Assembly: GCF_010093815.1 (NCBI RefSeq)
Contig: NW_022985556.1
Span: forward strand, 1,536,615 to 1,600,614
DNA length: 64,000 nt
Direction of reading: 5' to 3'
From: Pseudovirgaria hyperparasitica
Lineage: Eukaryota > Ascomycota > Dothideomycetes > Acrospermales > Acrospermaceae
The position numbers were made by a program, and so were the translations under genes. The notes beneath the pieces were generated by a model. That model worked only from the letters and a program-made list of their open reading frames with translations, was not told where the DNA came from and ran no database searches. Positions within the stretch are counted from its first letter, which is position 1. Each line of letters starts with the position of its first letter. Positions 46,193 to 59,778 of the stretch are shown here, piece after piece.

Positions 46193-46447
46193 AGAAAAGA
46201 TACAGCGCTCCTAAGTACTTCTAAGTACTCTCTAAGTATTCTTTTATTCTATTATATCTATTAGATAGACCTACTTACTATCTATTCTAACGGGATAGCT
46301 TTATATAATTTATACTACTAGTAGGAAAGATATAGTGCTCCTAAGTACTCTTAAGTACTCTCTAAGTATTCCTTCATTCTATTATATCTATTAGATAGAT
46401 CTACTTACTATCTATTCTAACGGGACGGCTTTATATAATTTATACTA
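46193..46447. repeat. Tandem duplication of a ~130-bp unit
   Basis: Two adjacent copies beginning GAAA(A)GATA.AG.GCTCCTAAGTAC and ending near CTTTATATAATTTATACTA, with the repeat offset about 130 bases. Differences are mostly C/T, as RIP would leave. Confidence 0.8.
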
Positions 46448-46655
46448 AGTATTCTATTTATACTAAATGTTTTATTTATACTAAACGTCCCGTTTATACT
46501 AAACGTTCTATTTATACTAAACGTTCTATTTATACTAAACGTCCTATTTATACTAAATATACTAGTTATACTAAACATTCTATTTATACTAAATATACTA
46601 GTTATACCGAACGTCCCGTTTATACTAAACGTACTATTTATACTAATAGAATAAT
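46438..46655. repeat. 18-bp minisatellite, TTTATACTAAACGT type
   Basis: About 12 imperfect units of TTTATACTAAACGTTCTA. Variants are AACGTCCCG, AATATACTAG and AACATTCTA, again C/T transitions. Confidence 0.9.
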
Positions 46656-49599
46656 TAGTACTAGTTATTCTCTTAATACTAATTAGCTTACTAGTACTAC
46701 TTATTTACTATATACTAATCACTCTCATAGAATAAATAGTATATAGTATTTTAGCTTCTCTATCTACTCTACCTACTCTATCTACTCTATATACTCTATC
46801 TATTTTAATAGAAGTCTCTTTTCTAAAGTAATATCTTTATCTAAAGTATCTCTATAACTCTATATATCTTATTATTTTAAATTATATCTTTAGTATATTT
46901 AATTATAGTCTTTAAATTTAATACTAGAAAGATAGTATATAATAGAGAGTAGAGGTTAAAAATTAATTAGACTAGGAACTTAAATTAAATAGTACTATTC
47001 TAAGCTCTCTCCGACTATATAGCTATAATAAAATATAGTAGACCTTTCTTTCTTCTATCTTTAGAAGGTATCCTTTATCTATTAAAAGATATTCTTATCT
47101 AGAACTATCTTTAATAACCTTTTCTTCTACTAGATACTTCCCTCTATATTTCTAGTTACTATTTTTATTCTCTTTTATATTATCTATTCGGCCTCGTGGT
47201 AGTCTATATAGTTCTCTAGCTATATACTAATATCCGACTTCTCTTAAAAGTATATACTCTTTATATATAGATTAAAGACCCGACTTAAACGTCCGCTACT
47301 ATCTAACTTTATTTTAATTTAAGTATTAGTCGGGGTAGATAGACTACTAGTTAAGGTAGCTATAACTAGAGATAATAAGTTAGTAATAGACTTATTTATA
47401 CTATATATATATATATATATACTATTATTTACTATTCCTATAGTTACTTAGAGTAGATCTATACTTAATATCTAAGATAGTATAATCTTATCCGTAGCTA
47501 CTACTAGTAGTATAGAACTCTTATCTATATCTAATAGTATATAAGATAATTTAAGGTACTTATCTAACTAGTTTAGAGTATCTAACTTATTCTTTTTATA
47601 GTAGTTAGTATCTATATAGCCTCTATAACTTTAGTATATACTTATATTATCTAATAGCTTAGACTCCTTACTCTTATCTAAGTTATCTATATTTACTTTA
47701 GAGAAGTTATCTAGGTTATCTTTATATAGATTTATATATATAGTATCTAGGTTAATTAGTATTAGTACTATAAATACTAATACTATTAGTAATTTTTAAA
47801 TATAGTTAATATAGTAGGGCGCCTAGTTCGACTATATTAGGCTTAGCGCTTACTATTTCTCTATATAATTTAGTATATAATTAGATAAAAGTATATATAT
47901 ATATCTAGTATTAGTAGAGAGTATACGAATCTATAGTAACTAAAGAATAAGTTTAGTATCTACCCGCTACTATATTTATTAAGGGCATGCCTTATTATAA
48001 TATATATAATAGTAATTATAGATAGTAGGATTAGTTGGAATATACTACTATAGTACTCCTTTAATCTAAGGAATCTTAGAGACTATAGTAGAACTAACTT
48101 TAGAGCCTTAATTACTACTAGCTCTATAAATATTTTCCGAGTTATACTAGTATTATACTAATAATTAGTAATACGTCTAATATAATATAAGTAATATACC
48201 TTTACTTCTATATACACGTTATTATATATTAGATTACTTATACTAGCTTTTCTCTTCTTAGCTATCTCCTAGTCCTAGTATTTAGATACTATCTATCTAA
48301 CTCTAGAGAGAAGTTAGTAATAGAAGTCTATTATATCTTCCTTTACTAGCGTAATAATATAGATAGAAGATATATTTTATAAATTATAATTAAGGTAGTA
48401 GCTACTAAGATTAATATCTCCGGCGGCTATCTAGACTAATTATACTAGTATTCTAAAACTATCTAGGCTACTATCTAGCTATATATTAAGGCGATTAAAT
48501 ACTAGTAGTAACCGGTCTAAAAACGTTATAGCGATTAAAATCTCTATTATTATAAGGTACTAGTCTCGTTTATAAGGCTAGAGACTATCTCTATAGGACC
48601 GCCTCTTTTTACGGATAGTTAATTCTCTCTCTACTACTATTTCTCTATCTTCTTCTATTAAGCTAGATAGCTAATATAGTAGAGAAGAGGATATAAGACC
48701 GTAGTATCTCTAGTTACTATTATAGTAGAATATTACCGTAATATCTAAGCTATATAGGGCGTTACTACTATATTCGTTACTAGTATACCTAGACTACTAG
48801 TTTATTAGTAGATAAATAAATATATTAAGATAAGCTAGGTATATATATATATATATTTTATATTAATAGCTATTATATAAGTCTCTATTATTAATACTAA
48901 TACGTGTCTACGTTATATCGTATCTTCGTTTATCTATCCCGTTTAGTTTACTATAGTTACTAGATTATCTTCTATTAGTATTACCGCTATAGTAGCTAGA
49001 TAGCTCCTTAACCGTCTTCTATATTAGAGGTTCTATAGAGAAGATATATAAGAGATTAGTAGATATTTTTATTAGCTATAGGTTGGTAATCTACTAGATA
49101 ATAATATTAGATAGCGGGATAATAACTAGCTAGTAGATATAATAAAGGTTTAGACATAGACTAATATAGTATTTTATATAGACGCGTGATACTTACGTAT
49201 TATTATTAATAATTTTATATAAGCGTATATAGAAATTAAGGGGCTAAGAGCTAGGTAGAAGTCGGGGGCTAGTAGGTATATATTAGGCTTTCGACGGGCT
49301 TACACCTAACTTCTTCTAGTATATACCTAGAATATCCACCGTATACTATATTATTACTATCTACTAATAATTATACTATAGTATTTTTCCTTTATAGTAA
49401 CTATACCTTAAGATACTATAGACCGTAGTCTTCTACTAATACTATAGTAGAAAGATTAGTAGTATATATTATATAATCCGTAGATACTATAACTCGGAAC
49501 CGTATAGATGAGCATAGCTTACTATATTACTATTATTATTATAACTATTAGGCCCGTGGCTACTACTATTAACTAGGTTATAGCGCGGCTTTAGTACTT
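46656..49599. other. RIP-saturated AT-rich sequence, no gene recognised
   Basis: Almost without CpA/TpG, stops in all frames. Some stretches near 48400-49000 are less AT-rich and may be the upstream part of the transposase relic, but I could not identify a domain. Confidence 0.6.
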
Positions 49600-52300
49600 A
49601 TAGTTATATTAGTTAATAGAACTCTTTAGTTTACTCTATTAGTATTAAGCCGCTAAGTATTAATTAGAAGTCTAAGTCTATAGAATTAGATACTTCTACT
49701 ACTAATATAGCCCTATATAAAGATACTACTATATTCTCTAATTATATTTTAGACCTAGAATCTATAGAGAGCGTTACTAGTAGCTATAGTACTAATTTAG
49801 TATATTAGTCTAATATATATAGTAGAAATACTATAACTATAGCGACGAGGGCGTCTAGTACTATATATTTAATAAAAACGTTCGAAGAAGAGAGCGGTAT
49901 ATATATTCTAGTAGACTAGAGTAGATATAATAATCCGTCTAACGTAAGTATATATAGTCTATTATTATAGTAGTAACTAATTTAGTAGGTCTAATTCGGT
50001 TAATTTAATAGTAAGTTTATAGAGCGCCTTATAATATAGATAAATTGGTTTAGTATTTTAAATATAGTATACGATAAATTAACTACTATCCTTAAATAGA
50101 CTTCCGCTATACTCTCTAACCTTTTTATACTAAAATCTAATATTATATATAAGTAGTTATTATACTACTCTAAAGGGATACCGTATGAAAGTTAGTAGCG
50201 TAGCTACGATATATTTAGTACTACTATAGTTAAATACTAGTATAGGGATCCGCTTACGTTAGTAGAATTCCTTCTTAGATACTAACTATTTACTAGTAAG
50301 CTTATATTTAAGCTAGTATAATAATTTACTAGTTTAGGTAACCGGGTATATAGTAAAGCCTATATAGTAGATAGTTAGTAGAATATATATACTACTATTC
50401 CGGACGGTATCTTTATCGTCTCTATTATTTTATCTTTAGATAAGATAAATCTTACTAACTATAGTAGTAATAGAGTAGTATAGCTAGTCTATCTATCTAT
50501 TTATAATCTACTACTAAACGTCTGCTTATCTAGGAGTCTACTATTATTTCTACTACTTACTCTATTACTAGTAGTTAAGCTAGAAATAGTAGCGAATTAC
50601 TTTATATTCTATTAGGTTATAAGTAAAGTTCTAGCCCGTATATCCACCTATAATAGAGTTATTAACTATACTAATTATTATATAGCGTTATAGGCTATAT
50701 AGAGTACTAGAGTATTAGTATTATATACTAATAGCGGCTCGCGTATATACTATCCGCGTTTAGCTTTATATATTATAGATTTTCTAGAGTAGGTACTTAT
50801 TACGGGTATATTCTATTAGTATATATATCTAATATATATAGTCTCTAGTAATAGACGATAGTATCTATAAGAAGCTATTACTAGTATATAGGAGTTCTAT
50901 ATATACTTATTATTATAGGAATAGATTTACTATATATATCGTAAGTTAATAACTAATAGCTATAGTAGTAAGTATACTAGTAGTAAGATAGATAATAGAA
51001 CGAGTATATCTAGTATCTTATTATTTTCGTTAATATCTTTCGCGCTAATAGTATAGGGCTATTATATTTACTAATTAGTTAAGAGTCGGTATTCTAGTAG
51101 ATAGATAGAGCCATTAGATAATTTCACCTAGTTACTTACTAGAGTTAATATATACCGCGCGGTTACTCCGGATATTCTATATTAACTATATAAGGGTATA
51201 TTAGAATATACGTTTAATTAGATAGTCTTATATATTATTAATTAAGAGTATATAGAATATAGATTAAAGGGTATATTTACTAGTATACCCTCTATAGAAC
51301 GAGTAAAGAAGGCGATTAATAAGTAATTTGCGTCTATTAGGGTATTCGGTTATTATAACCTACTTATATATATAACTTTAGTAATATAATAGATAGAAGC
51401 GATATTTAAGCGTATACTAGTAGTGTTTATAGTTACGTTTAAACCGCTCCTATATTATAATTAATACTTTCTAAGTATAGTACGGGCGGTTATTAATATA
51501 TATATATTAGCGGCGTACTATATATATAATATATAGATACTAGTATACTTAGAGAAGGCTATATTACGCTTAGACGATCTAAAATACTAGTTTATACTAT
51601 ATCGTGGAGATAAATTAGAGGATAATTATTTTAACTTTCTAAAGTTCCATGCATTATCGCATCTAATTAATACTATTAAGTACTATGGTTCGTTATATCT
51701 AATATTGGTAGAGCTACTAGAGTAATCTTATATCGTAGTAAAGGAATTATATTAAGGTTTAAATAAGAGAGAGACGTTTCTATAGTAGATACTAGTAGTA
51801 GATACACGTATAACTAATACTAAAATCTCTAGTAGTATAGAGGTAGTAGCTAGTACTAGTATATTAGTGGCCCCTAGCCTAGAGTAGCTTAATAATATAT
51901 ATAAGCTAGTTGACTAGCGGTGTATTTTAAAGGATCTACGCTAGAGTAAATATATAATCTACGTCTTATAGAGCCATAGACTATCTATATTCTACTAGAC
52001 TACTATTAGCGACCTCTATAACGCGTATAGTAGTAGTTTTATATTACTTAATATGGTTACCCCCTTTATATATAACTATTATAATTAGCTTATTAGGGAT
52101 AATATATTAAGAGAAGCGAATATTAAATATATTAAAAAGGACCCTTCGTAGATATAGGTTCTTTCTATCTATATATATAAGACTATATACGTACTAATAC
52201 GACTAGATAGAGATATATCTATAGAGACCTTTAATCTAGTTCGGGTAAGGTATACCCGTAACTAGTAAAAGAGTAGTAAGGCTAGGGAGGATTATATATT
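49600..52300 (+). pseudogene. RIP-destroyed KDZ/Plavaka-like DNA transposase
   Basis: No open frame remains, but reading the + strand through TAG/TAA stops (former CAG/CAA) shows the order of blocks of fungal Plavaka-type (KDZ superfamily) transposases: YRDPLTLVEFLLRY near 50.24 kb, IILSLDKINLTNYSSNRVV near 50.42-50.48 kb (family has SSDKT-L and G-K-A/V), YYPRLALYIIDFLEQVLITG at about 50.74-50.81 kb (family H/RCHPI..F..DYPEQ..V.G) and FNFLKFHALSHLINTIKYYG at about 51.63-51.69 kb followed by LNKRETFLQQ-like sequence (family K-H-x2-H and ATN-K). Borders are approximate. Substitutions are consistent with CpA to TpA change on both strands. A relic of a DNA transposon of several kb. Confidence 0.6.
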
Positions 52301-54574
52301 AGTATAGAAGTTTAATAAGGGTAGTAACTACCTTAACGGGAAGCGGGTTAGTAAAGTCCGTATATTTCTAGAGATATATAATATAGAGAGTATTAACGTA
52401 ACTAGTAGTATAGCGGCGCGATTTCTAGGTACGTTAGTTAAACTACTTAATAACTTAGATAGAGATAATATTAATACTATTAGTAGCCTTATACTATTAT
52501 ATATAGTGGGTTAAAGGTTAGATAATAAGACTTATATAATAGATAGATTCCGTGTCTATAAGCTAGAGTATATTCTACGCTCTATATAGATTATATTACG
52601 TTAGTTAGTTATAGATAGTTTATTCTAGTTAAATATATATAGTAATTAGGGGATCTATAACGAGGTATATAACCTAGACTTCTAGGCTATAAATAGACGA
52701 AATATAACCGTAGCGTTAAAACATAGGCGCGTGTTATAAGTCTATTACTATCTACTACCGTCTACTATAGTATACTAGTATATACTATTATATAGCGGAA
52801 GTTATAGTTTATATATAGTAGTACTCGATAGTTATATTCTATACTAGGATATCTCTAAGGAACGATTATAGTTTATTATAATTAGTTCTATAAAAGGCTT
52901 ATATTTAATAACTATCTATAATTTTAGCCAAGGAGTATCTAGGGATATACCTTCTTATTACCTAATAATTACTAGCTAGTATAAAAACTCTACATCTCTA
53001 AAAAGAGTATATAGAACTTAAAGAATCCTTATTTACGGGTAGAACTAGATCTAGATAGTATTAATCTAAAATAGATAGATTATATATATTAATACTCTAA
53101 AATCCGAATTATATCTCTAGGTCTACTAGATCTAGCTCGTATCTAATTCTAATGTTTTCGTTATTTGCGTTTATACCTTATTAGATACCGGGTATATAAC
53201 GAGTCTATAGTTAAGTAAGTATCGGGTACGTAACGAGTCTATTAATAAACGAATGCCGGGTATATAACGAGTCTATATAAATAAGTATAAATAAGTATAT
53301 ACTAGGTATATAACGCTCTTACTAGGGAAACGTCTTTCTTAAGTATCTCCCTCTTCTAATATTTCTTCTTCTCTTTCTTTATTCTTTCTCTAGCCTTATA
53401 AGTATAGTTAGACTTATATTACTATATTATTAATATATATATTCTTATATAGACCGTTAGAAACTACGGTAACTAGATGTATACTCTTATAATAGATAAA
53501 TATACTATACTAATACGTTATATTATTTGTGTTTAATATAAGGGTTTACTACTACGATCGTTTATTATTATACTCGTCTATCTCTTCTTAATAATAGTAC
53601 TAATTAATAGTAATCTATTATAGAGATAATAGTTAGTATTATATACTTCTCTTAAATATTTATATATTAATATTATATAAGTATATACTTCGTGGAGGTC
53701 CTCTATCCTTCTCTTAAGCTATCTAGACTATTCTCTAATTACTAAAAAACTCTTATATCTAACTATTTCTACTATTTATTCCTTAGTTCTACTCGTTAGG
53801 CTTTAAACGATAGCGAACTATAATAGATTAGTAGTTATCTATATTTTATATACGCCGAGTTAGTATACCTAAATATAATAGATAATAGTATATTTATAAT
53901 AGTATATACTAGATCTTATAGTATTTCTCTTTAGTAGTAGATCTATATAGTTATAAAGATAGTCTACTATTCTATTATATCTATATACTACGCTACTCTT
54001 TTATTATATATAGATAGTATTACTAGAGTAGAGCTATTACCTATTATACTTAATATTATATATAGAGTATTATATATTTAACATCGTTATTTCACGTGCT
54101 CTATATTAGTACGGGATTAGATACTAGTTATATATTTCCCCGCCTCTATTAAATTAATAAGTTATTACTAATAACTATATAGACTACTTACGTTAATATA
54201 GCTATAACGTACGTATTATACCTACGTCTATTATATAGAGTATATATATTATCTCTCTATTACCCTAGTAATATACTCTATTCTCTATTCCGTCTATCTA
54301 TAGCCACGTCTAGCTAGTCATAAATAAATAGCTAAGTAGAAGCGAGTCTTAATATACTTTATATATTTAGGGCGTCTAATAGATAGAAACTTTAGATATA
54401 TATAGAAGAGTTAATTTAAGAGGAATTTACTAGTCTATTACTAAATCTACGTAGTAAGAAAGTAAAGGACTACTATATAAAATAAGAGCGTTGTCTCTAA
54501 ATAGTCGTAGATAAATATATATTTATTAATAGTAGTTATACTATTTTATAGATAGATACTAATACTATTATTAA
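52301..54574. other. RIP-saturated AT-rich sequence with a short tandem array
   Basis: No protein relic identified. It contains the ~45-bp array at 53184-53325. CpA and TpG are very rare. Confidence 0.6.
53184..53325. repeat. Tandem array around CGGGTA(T/C)(A/G)TAACGAGTCTAT
   Basis: Three clear and one degenerate unit of about 35-50 bases, each starting with ACCGGGTATATAACGAG-like sequence separated by TAAGTA-type spacers. Confidence 0.75.
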
Positions 54575-54672
54575 TAAAAAAACTTCTTTTACATCCCCAA
54601 GAGGCCAACTTGGTCCATTCGGGGTAATATAGCGAGATATACACCTCAATCGATAGAGTATACCGAGTACAC
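54575..54672 (+). repeat. Repeat R1, copy 3 (least mutated)
   Basis: Keeps AAAAAAACTTCTTTTACA, CCCCAAGAGGCCAACTTGG and GAGTATACCGAGTACAC, where copies 1 and 2 have TA for CA. It sits at the left border of the LINE block. A reverse-complement match to its first 12 bases (AAAAACTTCCTT) is at 59746-59757. Confidence 0.8.
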
Positions 54673-54814
54673 TAACTACTACTATACGCACGTACGTGCA
54701 GCGTCGAAACCAAGACGTTATCGCCGTGCAAAGATATATATATACCCTCTTAAAATCCTCACGGAGACAGAGGCACGGACCACGCTACTAGAACGCCGAC
54801 ACGCCGACCCCCTT

Positions 54815-54845
54815 TTATTAGTTAAGGGTAGCCCTTAACTAATAA
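54815..54845. repeat. 31-bp perfect palindrome P, left copy
   Basis: Arms TTATTAGTTAAGGG and its exact reverse complement separated by TAG. Lies near the left end of the LINE block. Confidence 0.95.
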
Positions 54846-57489
54846 ATATGGCGGCCTTAGGCACCGATATACCCCGGCATATACTAGATATACCCCTACC
54901 GGTACGATAGAAAAGGCCATATAGCGATATTACTAAGGGTAGCTATATACCTATCTAAAACGTAGAATACACCTAAAGGCGCACGCCGCTATAGATAGGC
55001 GGAATAAAGGGGACCCCGAGAGGGGAAACCCTCCTAGATCGCATTAACTACTAGGTAGCACGTATAGAGAAGGAAGCCGGAGAGGGCTAGAAGACCCTCC
55101 TATATATGTTCTAGAATCTTATCTAGAATCTAAGGGGAATTACGGAGAAGGAGAAGAAGATATAACTAGAAGGACCGGAGGGTAGGCTCGACCGAATAGA
55201 GGCTAGCCTACGTAGAATCTAGGAGGAACTCACTTAAGGTAAGCGCCCTAGTATATAGGCATAAATAGTAGTAATACCGGAAGCTATACTACGGGCCCCC
55301 CGGACCAGCGACGTGGCGTATAGTATACGCGTCGTAATCTAGGATAAGGACACCCTAGAATAGGTCTAGCAAGCATCCCTAAAGGACATAGTAAGTAAGA
55401 TTAACGAATAAAAGGGAATATAGTTAAATATCATCGCTACTAAACTCACGCTAGGAGGAGTAGTACTTACTATGATAACGAATATCGTGTAGTAGACTAT
55501 CTCGCGCGATCCGAACGCGATTAGTAGTATCTTCCTAGGCGCCTCTATTAGGGCGGCTATATACCTAATATAGGTATACTTAGTACCCGTGCGGGGATAG
55601 GCTATCGGAGCGGAGGATATTACGTGTATAGAATAATCTAACACGCGAAAATACCTAGGGATTAAGATCGTGAAAGCGTGGTAGAAGAATCCATAGGCGA
55701 TTAAGACGACGGCGAAAAAATACTCTACTATAATTATAGAGCTCCGAGACCCCGCCCTCGTATAACGTATTATATAGGAGGGATTCCTAGTAGAAGGAGA
55801 GCTCCTCATGGCCGAGCTATAGAATAGAGTATAGGTAATGACATAGTACTTTAACTATTAAGGGTATGGATATACTATATAAAGGTACTTATAGAAGACT
55901 AAGTGCGGATGGTACCGTGGGGACCACGCTACCTAGGAGTGCCCTTATGAACCGCGAGGAGAAGGGCTAAGAAATAGGGATATAGTATAGTGTTTAAACT
56001 ACGACGGGAAACACCCGTCGTGGTCGTTAACGTGCATAAAACGCAAATAGGTCATAGAATACATTCGCACGATAAAAGCGAGAGACGTAAGATGGTTATA
56101 GAACATGATACCTACCTCGGGCCCTTCCTTTATAACACCCCTAACCTCCCCTCTAGAAGGTAGTTAGGCGGGATAGTAGATTATCCCGAAGACGATGGGA
56201 CGACTAAAAGGTATAGTTAAAGCCGCTGCCGCGTGAGGACAGTCGCGCCTCCGAGGAATAAGCATGTAGGTATATATACTCTCTAGTACCTAATAAGGGA
56301 CTAGAATATACTCCGAATTATATAGGTAAACGTATAATATAAAAGAGAGAACCAGGCGACACTCCTCGAAGAGACCGGGGCCATAATACTCGCTATCTAG
56401 GAACCCTATAAACACTACCAGACGAGTAAACCAACCACACACCCCGGATACCATACTATACACCCTCTAGGACTAGAAAGATGAGTCCTCTTCTATATTC
56501 ATAGATTAATACTACTCTTATTATAGTCGTATACCGAGCGCGATAACCTTAGGATAACACTACACCTATAAATAGATATAGGCCCCCTATATATATATAA
56601 TATATATAACTAATAACGTGTACTTACACTAGACGAGATGCTCGAGGGTACTACGGAACCAGGGTAACACATCCTCCTAGGAGACTTTAATCTCTACCAC
56701 TGATAGTAGGGAGGCCTAGCCGTGGTTAGGGAAGAACTTAGAGTAAGGGAACTACGTACCCGCTACCACGACTTCCTATACCTACTCACACCTATAGAAT
56801 AAGTTATATGGAAAAAACATAAATAGGACGAAGACGGGTCTATGCTTAACCTTACCTTCACCACGGAGTATATTAGTTATCGGATCTAATACTACCGCCT
56901 AGGCTAGGTATAGACGGATTCCGACCACGAATACATAGAAACCGTAATAAACGTGTATACCCCGAATGAATAACGGGGACGATAGATATAGAAGGACACC
57001 GACTAGGAAAAGTACCTAAAGGACCTAGAATCGGCGATCTCAGATCCCTCTATAGTCGATATATCTAATAACCTAGCTATAGACCAGGCCGTATAGACAC
57101 TCCTATAAACATACTAGAATACGAGAAATAAACACGTACTATACCGAATATACTAGCCCCCGGAAGCAAAGGGGATTCCTCGAGTACGGGAAAGTAGATA
57201 AGACGCCCGAAGGCTATATAGACGCGTATACTATACGAGAACACCCGAGTCGTAGGAAGAATAGAAGGAAGCGATATAATAACGCGATAAAGTCCTCCGT
57301 AACGAAAGGCGTAAATAGTAGCGTATAATTACTAGTTAATAGACACGACACGTAATAGGGCTATAGCGTATAGCGAAATGGGCCAAGGGCGTAGACACTC
57401 CGATACCCCTACTACTTATGCCTCCCCTAATATATTAGGGGAGAACATACTCCACGAGCCTTAAGAAAACTAAGGCCCTACGGGAGGCC

Positions 57490-57705
57490 ATGTTCCCTCT
57501 CCCGGAACTAGTAGACCTATTAGACGTTCACGACGCCGAATACCTATATATAGTAGATATCCCCGAAGAAGTTACGGAGGAGGACATACTTAATATTATT
57601 AAGACACTCCCAAATGACAAAGTACCCGGACCAGATGGAATTCCAAATCGATGCCTAAAAAGAACTATAAAGGCGACCCTACCGCTTATTACTTGTATAT
57701 TCTAA
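57490..57705 (+). pseudogene. Surviving 71-codon fragment of the LINE reverse transcriptase
   Basis: The only intact stretch of the RT: it covers the start of the RT domain (TEEDILNIIKTLPNDKVPGP, then DGIPNRCLKR). The next codon run continues the domain but is broken by TAG stops (ACVT*GYHP*CFRVAYT). Not a separate gene. Confidence 0.85.
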
Positions 57706-59588
57706 GCATGCGTCACGTAGGGGTACCACCCCTAGTGCTTCCGAGTCGCCTATACTATTATACTCCCGAAACTAGGAAAGAGCTCTAACTCCCTAAAGGG
57801 ATAGAGACCAATCGCCCTTCTCTCCTACCTAGGTAAGATACTAGAGACTATAATAGCGAAGAAGATAAGTACCGCGGCATAGGAACATAATCTCCTCCCT
57901 CCGAACCAGAAGGCAAAGATAGATAGCTCCCTAATAACAGCTATCTAATATATTATCGAAGTCGTCTAGGCCGCATGGAAGTAGGGACGGGTAGTATCGC
58001 TCCTCTCCCTCGATATGGCCGGAGCGTTTAATAAGGTAAACCATATAAGACTTATTCATAACCTCTAGATAAGACGAATACTAGAATGGATTATACGCTT
58101 CATATAGTCATTCCTCACAGGAAGAACAACTTAGATACATATCCCTAGATACTAAAGTAAATACAAAGAGACGGTATACGGCATCCCATAAGGGAGCACC
58201 ATCTCTCCGATCCTATTTCTCTTCTTTACGGTAGACCTTCTTTAAGGAATAAAGTATATAGAGGCAGTCGGATACGCCGATAATATATACCTCCTAGCTA
58301 TTAATAATAATACTAACCAAACGTATAGAAGACTAGAATAGGACCACGAGAGGTGCCTCTAGTAGGTAAAATACCACGGAGCAAAGTTCGCCCCGGAGAA
58401 ATACTAGCTCATGTACTTTATTAATCGTTAAGGGAAATAGGTAACTAGGGAAGGCGAATAACGCCCCCGAATCGACGCATTTAACGAACTACTAGTATAA
58501 AGCATGCGCGCGCTCGGAGTCATACTAGATAGCAAGCTTAAATAGGGACTATAAGTAGTATACGCCGTCTCTAGGGCCCTCTAGGTAGAAGCCGCCATAT
58601 AACGGATTACAGCCTCCACGTAGGGAACCGCCCGGGATAAGGCACGCCAGCTATATATATCTATAGTACGACCCGCCTTTACGTACGGACACGAGTGCTA
58701 GTACACGGCCCTTATATAGACTAGGCGAATGAAGCTCGAATCCATATAGAACCGTATACTCCGTCTTATATTAGGCGTATATAAAGCTACTAACACGGTG
58801 CTACTACGACGCGAGATAGACGTTATAAGTATATATAACTTCTACTAGATATAGAGGGTAGTATACTTCACTAAATAATAAGTATAGGAACGTATAGAAA
58901 ACGTAGAATATACTTTCGCCGCGCTACGTGTACGAATTAGTATATATTACTACGTACTTCTATATATAGGCCGGAATCGAATACGGTATAGGTGCTTAAT
59001 AGAAGCCGACTCTAGCTAAGTAGTATAAGAAGTCCGAGACAACCCGGACGCTCTCCTAGACCGGTAGAGCCTTTAAGAACTTGTGAAAAACATGCGGTCG
59101 TGGACTTAAGATAAGTAGAAAGAGGCACTCCGTGCCCACTAGACCTCCTAGTAGGATAGATATCTAGAGTAGATTCAAGGGCCATAGAAGGAACCGAGTA
59201 AATGGATATATAAAGGGCTAACGAAAGCCTAAGTATCTATACTCATCTAAGCCCGAACGGGCGCTATGGGACTCCTATACTACCTCTATAAGAGAGGCGT
59301 CCCCGACGTGTCTCTATGGTATAAGGCGTGCGGCCGGAGAGGTATAATACGCCACTATCTAGCTATATACTCTAACCTCTATATATAACGGTAATGGCAT
59401 ATCTACGTTACGAAGACTTTAGATATTACACGATAGCTTAATAAGTACCCTAAGGACATCTCCTAATAGATGCTTATATATCTACTACTCCTCTAGTACT
59501 AGTGGACCCGGAAATATATACCGGAAGAGACCCGGCATACGCTAGTAGTAACCCGATATATACCGGAAGAACCCCGGGAGAACCCCAA

Positions 59589-59619
59589 TTATTAGTTAAG
59601 GGCAGCCCTTAACTAATAA
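59589..59619. repeat. 31-bp perfect palindrome P, right copy
   Basis: Same arms as at 54815 with CAG as centre, so it is perfect to a single central base. The centre C is the only difference from the left copy and is a C to T at CpA, i.e. a RIP change. Lies just after the RT/RNase H region. Confidence 0.95.
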
Positions 59620-59778
59620 CCTCCGTACCTACACGTGCTACCTAAGGGTAAAATAACGGTAACATAGGCTATAGGCTAATAGGCGTACTCTATAGCTATA
59701 TACTTAAGATGAAACAGAGGTTTAACGAGATGTAGTTATAGACATAAGGAAGTTTTTCCCTATGGGGTTTCTTCTTAT

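Noticed and set aside
54575-54672. R1 as a tRNA-derived SINE
   Set aside because: The reverse strand ends in a T-run like a pol III terminator, but I could not find a convincing A box and B box.
54815-54845. TTAAGGG in the palindrome taken as telomeric repeat
   Set aside because: The fungal telomere unit is TTAGGG in tandem; here there is a single TTAAGGG on each arm, with no array.
55366-55809. 147-aa reading frame on the minus strand
   Set aside because: It lies antisense to LINE ORF1; the plus strand reads as the gag-like region with RIP stops, and the minus frame is a shadow.
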